A stretch of DNA of 64,000 nt from Callaeas wilsoni (taxonomy: Eukaryota; Chordata; Aves; Passeriformes; Callaeidae), in NCBI GenBank assembly GCA_013398955.1, contig VWPU01000963.1, positions 1 to 64,000 of the forward strand. The letters are read 5' to 3'. This document shows positions 48,289 to 59,297 of this stretch, one piece after another; the first letter of the stretch is position 1; each line of letters begins with the position of its first letter. The notes beneath the pieces are model-generated. The model saw only the letters and a program-made list of their open reading frames with translations. It was not told the DNA's origin and ran no database searches. The translations under genes were made by a program, and so were the position numbers.

Positions 48289-48748
48289 GACCTATCTGGG
48301 ATGTTGTTCGATGAGCATAAGAGATGGTAGGACTAGCTTGTTCCAAGAGTTGGTCTTACTCCGGGAGTTTATGAGCTCTGGGTCTGACTCAGAGCCTCCA
48401 GGAACATCCGGGAATGTTTCTCTTCATTTCTCTTCATTCTTCATCCTAGACCTATCTAGGATGTTGTTCGATGAGCATAAGAGATGGTAGGACTAGCTTG
48501 TTCCAAGAGTTGGTCTTACTCCGGGAGTTTATGAGCTCTGGGTCTGACTCAGAGCCTCCAGGAACATCCGGGAATGTTTCTCTTCATTTCTCTTCATTCT
48601 TCATCCTAGACCTATCTAGGATGTTGTTCGATGAGCATAAGAGATGGTAGGACTAGCTTGTTCCAAGAGTGGTCTTGCTCTGGGAGTTTATGAGCTCTGG
48701 GCCTGACTCAGAGTCTCCAGGAACATCCAGGAATGTTTCTCTTCATTT
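48289..48748. repeat. VNTR: 160-bp unit, almost three tandem copies
   Basis: Copies start with GACCTATCT at 48289, 48449 and 48609. Copies 1 and 2 differ at one position over 160 bp. Copy 3 stops about 20 bp short and carries a 1-bp deletion plus about five substitutions. Each full unit ends in a nested TCTCTTCATT double repeat. The unit is not a simple repeat and shows no ORF. The near identity of copies 1 and 2 points to a recent duplication or gene conversion. Confidence 0.96.
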
Positions 48749-49138
48749 TTGAAAGCCCTCAGACCAGATCCTGGAGTGTTTCTCTGGAACGTTCTGGTCA
48801 GGATGACGAAAGCTTGAGAGCAGTGATGGCTGAAGGGACAGAGCTGTGACAAAGGCCCCGTGCAAATGATCCTGCCTGGAACTGAGAGCCGGCGGCAGTG
48901 CCACCAGCACTGTCAGTCCAGAGTGTACCTCTCCTTGTGGGCTCGGGGGCTCTCCATCCCTCCAGGGTCTCCATGCTTCCCAGACTGGGATCTGCGTAAA
49001 GTCAGCAACGCACACGCCGCTGGCCTTATCCACAGAGGTGTTCCTGGAGACGGGCAGCAGGAGGGGATGCAAAGACCCTCTGCTTCATCCCTGTCTTTTA
49101 GGGGTCTGGGGACAGCAGGGCAGGATAAAGGACTCTGG
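48749..49138. other. Intergenic shoulder before the CpG island
   Basis: GC content rises steadily from about 48,880. No exon is recognised. Minus-strand open frames here are in GC-rich sequence and taken as chance. Confidence 0.5.
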
Positions 49139-49365
49139 CGCTATCGGCCCCTAAGTTGAGAGGCAGTGTCGGAGGAAGAAGCAGGGGTACAAGCGCTGGC
49201 AGCAGAGAAGGGCAGTACGCGGAAGGCTGTTCCGCGGCGCACCAGGAGGTGGTGCCCAGCCCCCGCGCATCCCGGGCCCGGAGCAGCCGCTCCCCGCCCG
49301 CCGGGAGCAGCGCCGCCGCTCTCGCCCTCCTCGGCGTGCTTCTGCAACTCCGGTGTTTCGCTCGG
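49139..49365. promoter_or_regulatory. Isolated CpG island, candidate promoter of an unannotated transcript
   Basis: About 26 CpG dinucleotides fall within roughly 227 bp, with CCGCGG, GCGC and CCCGGG words, in a neighbourhood where CpG is rare. Retained CpGs imply germline hypomethylation and usually mark a promoter. No protein exon is recognised on either strand. On + a possible first exon could run to a weak GT near 49447; on - no good donor was found. A lncRNA promoter is the simplest reading. A GC-biased conversion patch or a retroposed promoter fragment is the alternative. Confidence 0.5.
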
Positions 49366-52300
49366 TGTTCAGGGCTGGCAGGCATAACTGGAAGCAAATG
49401 CGGGGAACTTTACACTGCGAACTGCTGTTGTCATGCTGCAATAATGGTAATAAAATAAAGGTAGTACCAAATGACTTCTAGAGTTATTATATTTACAGGA
49501 CAAATGATTCTTGCTGTGCGGAATGCAGGCAAAAATGTGATCAGGTTTTACATTCCTTCTGCATGCTTTTTCCATTTTGCACAATTCCTTTCTTCTTTAT
49601 TAAAAAAAATACTAAAAATAAATTAGTAAGGACTAAATAAAATAGATTTTCATAAACCATAAAATCCACGTGTACAAATTTTTAAAAAAAATTAAAAGAT
49701 GTGTAATGAAATTGTGTTATCAGTTATCTCTTACTCAAAACGGGAACTGCCAAACATTTCCCCTTCCTCCTTACTGGAATAGTGTACATTAGTAATATGG
49801 ATTTTTAAATATATTATATGGCCTTTGGTTGTAATAGAATAAAACTAATAATTTTTCTTTGTGACAAAACATGGCTTAATTGCTGAGTTCCTGAAAGATT
49901 AGAAAAAGAAACATATTTGTTTCAGGCAAACTGAAGTTTCTATTTCATTTTTAAAATCTCAGTGTGTGATTACAAAGCTGCCGTAAGAAAACTCATTTTG
50001 CACTGAGGAAAAAAATTATATAGGCATGAATTCAGCTTATCAGAAAATAAAATATAGACTCAGCTTATGGTTCCTAATATTACAGCAGTTCTGGTTTGGG
50101 GATTTTTGGGGTTTTTTAAAAGAAGAGCAAGGGGCTGTAAAAGAAGCAGTTGTTTAAGCTTTTCAATTGGCAGTGATTAACAAAGTCTGTTGTGGGATAG
50201 TTTAAAATGCTGGTATACAAAAATCAGTATATTCCATATTTTCTCCAGGACAAAATGAAATATAGTCTTTGTATAATTTTTTTTTTGGACACTTTTAACC
50301 TTTTTCCTGTCCTGGCTAACAAATATTTTCTCAGGTAAACATTACATATGTTCCAGGTACTGAAGCTTCTGTTGTTTTTCTGAATGCAGCATCCTTCAGG
50401 CAGTATGTCTATATGTTGTTAGAAGCATATCTTCATTCAACACGTTATTAAACAATCTTTTTTAAGGTATGGGGGAAATTAAGTTGTATAAAGATTCAAG
50501 AAACTATAGGATTAAATTTGTGCTGTCTTCCTTACTTTTTAAAATTCTGAGAAATACTGGATAGGTTTTTTAATCCTGACCTTCAAAATAACACATACAC
50601 CTATTTACATTGCATTTTGCTTTGGAGGTGGGTGTCACTTTGGAAGTGAGGGGTCAGCAAGGAAGAATGGTGAGCAGCTGAAAATGTAAACATCCAAAGC
50701 ATCATCCAAAAGACTGAATAGCATATTATTTTAAATTTTAGGTAAAAAAAGCTTTTAGAAGGTTGTATCTCTGTTGCTTTATATTAGTGTGACTCCTCTG
50801 CAGTCAGTGCAGCTACACTGGCCCGTGCCAGCCGAGAGTCTGGGCTATTGTTTTGAATCTGATTTTAAAAGTACTTTCCTACAAACCTTTAAAAGTTCAG
50901 CTTTGCTTATTCAAGAAAATGAATGTTTTGAACTCTGACTTAGGGTATTAAAAAGCCTTTTCAGAATATAGCCAGATTTTCTGTTCTTGCTAATTTAACT
51001 TTGCCTTATTATCTTTAGAGAATGTCATTTCTCGAGCACGCTAATGCAGCAAACTTTTATATCATCATTAAGGCTCATGGTTTATTGGATTTCATCTGAC
51101 TACTCAAGCAAACATTTGTTTAGTGACACTCTTAAATACAAGATTTTACCACAAATGTCAGAAATGCTGTTTGAAAGTTTAGGAGTAAAAACTTTATTGC
51201 TTTAAGAGAGCCTTGAAAGGAATGAAAATTTTAAAGTTTTACATGAACTTTGTCTGTGGTGCTATGAGAAAAGTATTAGGCTCCTGGGATTTTTTTCAAG
51301 GTTCTTATGTGATAGTAAAAAAATTTATAATTAAGTTTAGAAAAACATGCATAAGATAGAGATATAGCTCCAGCATTGTGGATGCAGGTGTATATCTATC
51401 ACTCTTAAGCAGTCATTTTCTTTGACAGCTTTTGATAGCAACAATAAAATGTGAAATATTCTAACATCACAATGACTTTATCTGACTTTTCATGTTGTTA
51501 AGCTAATGTAAATTTCCTATTTTATTCCTTTTCTTTGGATTTTTTTTTCCTTTTTTTAATCTGCTTTTAAAAAAAAAAAAGTGGAGAAACTGCATTTTGC
51601 ACTTTTTTATACCCGTTGCTGAAAATCTGTCACAGCTACCAAGGAAAGCTAAAGAAAACCAGAAACAGAAAGACTATTATTTATAGCTAGCAAGATACAG
51701 TATGGCACCATATGGTAGAATTTATCAAATTCTTTCCTCTCTCATGCAGGGCGAAGAGGGGCTGTAGACAGTTCCCTCTTGCAGTCCTTGCTTTGCTGGC
51801 CACTCATTCATTTACGCTCTGGGCTGAATCCTGCTTGACCTACAGCTCTTACACCCCTAAACTCACTTCTGGGGGCCAGGCGAGCAGGGCTTGGCCCTCC
51901 GTGTTTATTTCTTCTCTGCTAATGCAGTTTTGCTGGAATGGTGTTTGCATTTCAATCAACTGAAACAAGGGGACGGATAAATTAATGCCTGACTTAGCTC
52001 TTCCCATCTGATACTGAAATGTAACAGTGCCCTGCCGAGGGTTTAAGTTTGCAGGGTGACACTTACCAGGTGTAAGGTGCTGTAAGGTTAAGAAGCATCA
52101 AACCTATAATAACAGTCTGACTTCCTCTTCATTTTGTCTCCCTTTGTGTTACATACTAGGGCAAGGAAGGTCTGCCAATCACTATCATTTCTTTTTCTTG
52201 TTCTGTAAAGACTGGGTCGTCACAGCAACAGGCCTGTGACAGGCTGGTATCCATTTAGAGCTCCAGGGGGGTCCTAATAGGATTGAACCAAAAGATCAAG

Positions 52301-55300
52301 TGAATAGCTTCCTATTTTAGATTTGTAATAACTCTGAACTGCTTGCATATACATGGACCTTACAGTGTTTTGAGGAGACTTTTTACCAGAGAAAAGATCT
52401 GTCTGTTTCTAAGAGCACTATACTTTCGAAAGGATGCCCCTTAGCCTACTCCATCCTTAGAAAAAAGAAGAGGAAAAAAAAAGACAAACCAAATTAAGCT
52501 CACTTCTCTTTCTCCTGAACACACGAAACTGGAAGGTGTCATTTCCTTTCATTAATTCATTTTGCCGGATCAAAGTAAATAGTCTGTTTATGGAGAACAA
52601 AGAAGCCCCTTTTTGGTATTCTGTTGAAGTCGCTATCAGATTCAGAAGTTTACTCATCCTTCTGAAATCTGGCAAGGCTGCATGCTGCTGAGATTACAGC
52701 CAAACAGCTCATGCAAAACGGGCAAATAAATTCCATGCAAAACAAATTCTAACAGAGAAAGAATTAGGAGGAGGCATTTTGTTGATTTGGGAGTATCTCG
52801 AGAGGCATGGGATCTCGTTCTGCTTGCAGAGGGTTTGGTAAACCTACAATATTCAGCAAGCAGACAACGAACCACTGGGGAAGGGAGGAGCTGTATTTTG
52901 TTAATGTTATTTTCACCAATTATGAAATCCATCAGGAAATAGATGTTGCTTCATACATTTCATTCCCAGCCACATTCTTATATCTATTGTTTACTAGGAA
53001 CAGTGCTTTATGTGGAACTTCTTGTAGGACAAGATCCCAGGAGTAAACATGTCAAGATCTAGCTCCAGGAATTATAAAATACATTTTTAAAGAGGAATAA
53101 ATTTGGGTAGCTAGTTAATTTTCCTAAGGTACATCTTCTGAAGCTTCTGAAGGATCTCCTTCAGAGAGCATGGGACTGTCACACCTCAGGTGGGACTGTC
53201 GTACGAGCTGCCTTGGTTCTGCTGTCTCCTCTCAAGGCACAGACAACTAGCTCCAACCAGGTTACAACTGTGTGTTGAAGATCCCTAATGCTGCCCAGCC
53301 GGGATGCCCAGGCCTGGAGGGGTATGCTCTGGCATCTCAGCTTTGATAACACTGTGCCAGTGATGACACCTGAAGGCCTGCCCAGGACAGTCTGTCTCTT
53401 GAGCACTCTCCTTGTACTCCTTTTTTTTGCTCCTTAGATGACATCCAATGCCAGCCTCTACAACCAGCCTGAGGCCATCTCTGAATTTCTCAGCAATCAG
53501 AATTTTTAGTCTTTGGCTTCTCCATCCTGCCTTAGAAAATATTTTGATTTTAGCCACAGAATGCCTTCATACCTTAAAACCAGCCCTAGACTCTTTCAGG
53601 GGGTCCTTCCATTGTCAAATAACCTGCAGTGTCTATACTAAAGGTGCAAGATTCACACATACCAAGAAATGCTCACAAAGACGATGTCTGGGTAAGAGAT
53701 TTCCTCTGTTTTCCATACAAGATCTTGGCACATACGTACTTCCCTGGAAGTTTCATCAGCACAAATTTTGTAAAGGATTTTGCATAGATTAGGGACCCAA
53801 AGGCACTCAGTTAATTAGAATTAGGGGCATCCCTCTGTGAGAAAGGATTAGGCAGGTAAAAGACTAGGACTGTGATCCGTCACCTTATAGGGACAATGGT
53901 GAAACTGCAGTTCATTGGTTCGGACCCTGCGTGTGGGGTTGAGATACATGACAATGAGCACCAAGATGAAGGGAGCTGGGGGAGGGACACCTAGCAAAAC
54001 CCAGGGACATCTGGAATGGGCTTTGAATGGATTTTCCTAGGGCATATTTGCCCTAACCCCAAATGTCTGAAACTTCCCTTTTGCATTCCGCCAAATCCAA
54101 AGGAAGACATGCTAAAGAGATTTTTATAAAGGTCTTTACAAGCGTTTCTGTTTTTACTCATATTTCCTGGTGAATATGGTGTAGCATGGTCTGAAAAATT
54201 CAAACAAATATTGATGTTATATGCATATTTTATTATGAATTTTAGGGTTTTTTAAATGAAATTTTTGACATGCTTTCTATAACTAAAAATCAAAGCGGAT
54301 ATTTTTTCCTTGCTACAGCTTTCCTTTGAAAAACCTGTGTCATGAAGACTCATTCTGGCAAAGGAAGCCTTAAAGGATCTTCTTAACAAAATGCAAAGAA
54401 TATCATTTACCTGTAAGGTCCAAACTTTTATGAAATTATCTAAAAACTTTGAACGTTGCCTTCCAGTTCTGAAGGAAGCAGAAAGTCTTTATGACAAAAA
54501 ATGTATAAATCATGTTACAATCCATCCCACATTTTGTTGCTAATTATCTTAAAACTCCATTATAATTTCAAACTTTAAAATCTGAAATTTACATACCCAA
54601 GAAAAAGGAAAAAGATCAAGCCAGTTCTTTAATTTTTTTCTCCTGTTTCACCTCTTCCATTCAGCCAGGTCTACCAGCTTGATGATGTTCCTGAAGAAGC
54701 AAGTTTGGTTTCCTGATGCCATTTATGCCAGATTAGCTTTCCACCAATGACTGAAGCACTATGTCATAGCAACATCCTCCCTACAAAAATTGCTAGTACT
54801 TACCTTTTTTTCTCTTGTTTTGATCTTATTTAAGTTTACATCTCACTTGGCTGCATCAAGTGGTGAGGAATGTAAGGATTGATGTAAGGACACTTGATAA
54901 ATTACAGTTTTGACATAAAAACGGAGTTCTAAACTTAATATTTTGGTTTGGAATTCTTTTTCCCCCCTAACTTTCAGGCCACAGAATAGAGCTATGAGTT
55001 TAACATGATGAATCCCTTTTCTTTAAAGGATTTAAAGGTCCATTTCCATGGAGAAGCTACCTGGCAGTGCTGAGGCCTGACCTCACACACTAGTGCAGTG
55101 AAAACCTGTCTGTCTGCTCAGGGATGTGTTCTTTAGTCTTCACCTGCAGAAAAAAAAACCTACTGGGCTTTAAGAGACATTTACAATGTTTGCTTTTTCA
55201 GCATGTGAGCAAGGCAGTGCTTTGCATGCGTGTTTGCAAATGAAGCATTTAGTCAGAGTGAAATCTGTGTGTCTAATTCTTCTGAGTCTCGTGTCCATTT

Positions 55301-56145
55301 CTACCACTTGCAGGACTAAAATTTCACGATTGGCTCCCAAGCAGTTTCCTCTTCAGCAGTTTGATGTCTCTGATAAAATGTTTCAAAAAGGACCCTGAAT
55401 AAACATGGTGCGATAAAGGTGTCTGTTCTCTCCTTACCTTCTGGCTTTCTCCAAGTGTTGCAATCCTGACTCCAGTTAGACAAAGACCCTATCTCTAAAG
55501 AAAACAAATATTTTATTTAACCCTGCTATCTGATCTGTGTTTTCTATTGTCCTGATCTAGACTAAGCTGTCCAGGTCAGGAATGGTCACCTTTGCTATTA
55601 TTCTGTAACCTGTCTGCAAAAGAGAATTACTTTTTGGTTTATGTTGTACAGCACCTGGCTCCTGGCACAGTGCTAGTACAAATAATAATAATGTACAGTA
55701 CCTGGCACAGCAACACCTTGTGCTCTCCATATGTGGCACTGCCATAAATGCGATAGTGCAATACTTCCAGTCAACACTCAGAATTACCTCTTACTGGAAC
55801 TAAATGGATGTGGGTGCTCTCAATGATAAATCTGCCCACCCTGGTCCATGCTTTTCTTTATGCAGTTAGCTGGAGTGAGGGATGGGATTGTTTTCTGACG
55901 AACTACCCACTTTTCAGCTGCGAGCACAAGGAGATACTTCCCAAGGACTTGTGTGGCCATGGCATGGCAGAGCTGTGCTATTGCTCCGTGTGCTGATCTC
56001 CTGGGGCTGCCTTGGCCCCGGGTCTGGCTGTGGCACTTCATGGCAGCCCCACTCGGAGCAGAGACACCACCACGCTCCCCTCGTGAAAGCTGCACTGTCT
56101 GTCCTGGGATGCCCCTTCCTCTGCAAGGTTTGAACAAGGAAGCAA
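49366..56145. other. Intergenic, no gene seen
   Basis: Strongly AT-rich to about 51,700. The blocks 50940-51130 and 52540-52880 are even-textured, TAAT-containing and non-repetitive, and could be conserved elements. There are A/T tracts near 51540-51582. From 53,150 the sequence is mixed, with no recognisable coding region, RNA gene or mobile-element end. Confidence 0.5.
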
Positions 56146-56151
56146 ACAGGC
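56146..56151. repeat. Target-site duplication, left copy
   Basis: ACAGGC directly precedes the LTR's 5' TG and is repeated exactly after its 3' CA at 56566-56571. Six-base duplications are typical of alpharetroviruses and other class II (ERVK-type) elements. Confidence 0.85.
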
Positions 56152-56565
56152 TGTAGAAGAATTCTGAGAGCAGAATGGACATGGTCTCTATCTGAACGTA
56201 CTGAACAAGCCAGACTTAGCAGGGCCTGCTTGCTCTGAGTGCTGTGAGATTAGCATGACTTAGTGCTGAGAGTGTCCTTGAGGTGTCCATGAGAAAAAAG
56301 GGAGGTTTAACAGGATGTGATAACTGCAAGCTGGGAGAAAGGAGGACACTTGTTTGCTGCATGTTATCCAATTAGTAGACAGCAGACGGGCTTGATTTTA
56401 CCTAAGTATCCAATCATAGAGTTAGTTACAGTGCGTGGACAACTTGTGACTAGTTGGAAATGCTACATAATCCTGCTTGATTTGAGCAATAAACGAGAAC
56501 GCTACCGAACCGTATCGGTGTTTGTCGTTACTCGGCTCCCATTCTCAGTGGAGGACCCTGCTTCA
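56152..56565 (+). mobile_element. Solo LTR of a class II (alpharetrovirus-like) endogenous retrovirus
   Basis: The 414-bp element starts TGTAGAAG and ends CTGCTTCA (canonical TG...CA), and is flanked by the exact 6-bp duplication ACAGGC. A TATA-like TACATAA (56464-56470) is followed 24 bases later by AATAAA (56488-56493) in the context GCAATAAACG, the spacing and order seen in avian alpharetrovirus LTRs, and then by an R/U5-like part. No gag, pol or env sequence and no second LTR adjoin it, so it is a solo LTR left by recombination. The + orientation matches INSIG2. Subfamily was not determined. Confidence 0.88.
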
Positions 56566-56571
56566 ACAGGC
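56566..56571. repeat. Target-site duplication, right copy
   Basis: ACAGGC immediately follows the LTR's terminal CA and is identical to 56146-56151. Confidence 0.85.
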
Positions 56572-59225
56572 TTGGGTAGAATTACAGATGCAGCTCCAGA
56601 GGGAAGCTCTGGAATGGGGGAATCACTCTGTGAAAGGGATAAATACTGCTCAGCTGTCAGCATGCAAGGAAAAGGGCACTCAAAAATTAGAAAAAGCAGA
56701 AGAAATTCAAATGAACAGTTGTCCAGCCTGGCTGGCAGGGAGCTCAGCCCGTCGCCCACACCAGTCAGGGCGGAGTGTGTACCAGCAGAGCTGCCATGGC
56801 CCTGCGCCCCTCACAGCCCTCACAGCCCTGAGCCCCGCGCGTCCGGCCTGCGTCCGGCCCAGCCCCTTCGCTCTGCTCGGAGACTCTCCTAAGTATGACA
56901 TTATTTATATCATTTATGTTTGTATTATACCCATGTGGCAGAAATGAGTGAGCGCCTTATTGTGATGAAACTGCTTTATTCCAATGGAAAAGCCCTGCAA
57001 GAAATTTTGGACTCGTTCTCTCTTCTCTTTTGCTTGCAGGCCCAAAGGGCTTCAGCTCCATTAACGCTGAAATATCTTTCTTTTGCTTTGTCTGACTACA
57101 GACCACAGCAATAAGCCTCAGGTCTGCCAGACTTGTGAAGGAGTTGCACTTAGGAAAGCTCTAGAGCCTTCACAGGGAGAGAGGAAGAGCAATGAAGACG
57201 GAGGCTGGATCTTAACACCCTTTTTTTTCTCTCAGCTAGTTTTATGAGAGCTTGTTTACACCAAATTTCACCAGAGAAAGTCAGCCTGTGGCATGGGAGG
57301 CTGTGAATTTTACATAACTTCTCTGCACCAATTTCCAACCATGTATTCTGTCAGAGCGCCCCAAAAAAACCACCCAAGTAACAATACTCTTCCCTAAAAG
57401 TGCACATTCAGAGCATTACTGTGGAAAAGCATGTGGCTTGGCTTACTGCACAGCAAATTTCCCACATAGGCAAGCCCTCTGTCTGAGAGAAAGAAGACAA
57501 TTGAGGCATAAATCTTTTAAAAGTGTAAAATGATAGCTGTCTTGGCAATGGCAGATCTGATAAAGTGTATTCCACCTGGTGTGGAAAGGCAGCATATGGC
57601 CACAGTAATCTGCAGTTCAATCAGAAATTCAAGGATTTAAGTCCTAGCCTGGAAGGATTTCTTGTTGCTGTCTCTCCTCAGCCCTGTCTACAGATAAGTG
57701 TGTTCCTGTGGCATGAGGCAAAGAAGGGGGATGTTGTTCAGTGGTTGTGCTCTGGGTATGAGGAGCACTGGGCTCGGCTGAACTTTACAGAAATTTCCTT
57801 TCAGATCTTCTGTGCTACAGGGAAACCTGAACAGTGTTTCCCAGTTACAACCCACCTCCCTGATCCAACCCACTGATGTAAAACATCTCCAAGTGGGTAC
57901 ACCAAAGCTTTCCTCTCTAGCACCCACAACAATTATACCACTTTTAATTACTGTTAATTGCTCAAAGTTGTAATTTTCTGTATTGCTAAGTCAAATAATA
58001 TATATGTGTTGAGTACAGGGAATATCTCTAAACATCTCTTCTAGCCTTATTCCTCGTGGAAGGTCTGAGAAGGGTTCTCTGCTTTTTTTTTCATGTAGTT
58101 AGAAACTTTTTCCATTTTGTCTTTGTGTAATTTGTCTTTTGATTAGACAAAGTATACAGAGGCATCCACAAGTTAGTATGTGACTGGCATGTTTCTACAG
58201 GCAATCTGGGAATTTCTCTTTTCATAACCATATTGAGAGGGTCTACCCCAGCTTCCATGTAAACCAGACATAGGTTGTGATTAAGTTCTGCTGAGTAAGA
58301 TTGAATGTTCCGGCTGGGAATCTCAAAAGGCAATTTTAATGGAGTAAGGAAAATCTCTCTGAAATCAATACAGGAAAGAGAGGCTGACAGTTTTATTATT
58401 CATTATCTTCTAGTTAAAAAGCTGTTTAAGAGTATTCCAGATACTTCCTAAAATTTGGGGCAGCTATTGATAAAGTTTCTGCTTCATGTTTATGTTTAGT
58501 GTACCTAAAGATAGTTTTGTGCTAATATTTCTCAGAAGAGAGGTGACCTTCAGCAAAGAGCTGCATGTGTGCACACTTTAACCCAGGCCCCAGGGTCAGA
58601 CACTTCACAGCTCAAAGCTTGACCTCCTCTGTGTCTTATTGTGCTTTCTCCCTGCACTGATGTAAACCTTAATTAATTGATTTTAGAGAGCTCCTAAACG
58701 AACTGCAGGAATATCTTCACTGCTTCTAATTCAGGGTTTCATAAAGGTCCCATTACTTCAGGAGTCCGTGCTGAAAGACTGGCCAAGTTCTCTATGCCTT
58801 TACTGGAGCAGAACCAGGCCAGCTCCAGCACATCTCTGACCTGTAGATGCTTGAAGGCATCGCTCTCTCTTGCAAGCAAGAGGAGAAATCATCTGTTACC
58901 AGAAAATCTGGTGGCCCTTCAGGGCAAACTTCCCGCTGCTGAAGTGAGGTGTAGGAGAAGCTACCTTTCTCCCAAGTTGCTCCTCACCCAGTGACATGGT
59001 TCATAAATCCCAGAGCCTGGGGGCTCTGTGCAGCTCAGCAAGGAGGGTCACTAGTTTTCTCTCCTCCCTGTTTGAGTGCAGGGTCTCTGTGCCCCTCTAG
59101 ATGTGTCCATTTCTTTACATTTTGCAACACCTTAGAGCAGGCGGACCTGCAGTACTTTTGTGTGAAGAGAAGCACTCCAAAAAGAAAAGAATCTTATGGG
59201 GGGTAGACAAATCCATACACCTTCT
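56572..59225. other. Intergenic; small GC-rich patch at 56740-56885
   Basis: Right after the LTR flank, 56740-56885 is GC-rich with several CpGs and a CACAGCCCT direct repeat (56812-56830). It may be a weak CpG island or an old GC-rich insertion. The open frame running 56317-56892 crosses the LTR boundary and is not a gene. The rest is ordinary. Confidence 0.5.
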
Positions 59226-59230
59226 CTAAA

Positions 59231-59297
59231 TTTAAAAAAACAAAACAAAACAAAACAAAACCAAAAAAAACCAACCCAAAAAAACACCCCACAAACC
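59231..59297. repeat. A-rich (CAAAA)n low-complexity tract
   Basis: Four to five CAAAA units are embedded in a longer A/C-only stretch. No poly(A) signal precedes it, so there is no support for a retrocopy. Confidence 0.9.

Noticed and set aside
56740..56885. GC-rich patch with an ATG in good context as a first exon
   Set aside because: Short, stop soon after in the ATG frame, no clear donor, and only modest CpG density; kept only as a note.
56317..56892. Plus-strand open frame of 191 codons
   Set aside because: It starts inside the LTR's U3 part, runs through the LTR end and target-site duplication, and ends in GC-rich host sequence, so it cannot be one gene.
59231..59297. A-rich tract as a possible retroposon tail
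   Set aside because: It is interrupted by regular C, has no poly(A) signal upstream and no duplication; it is best read as a low-complexity expansion.
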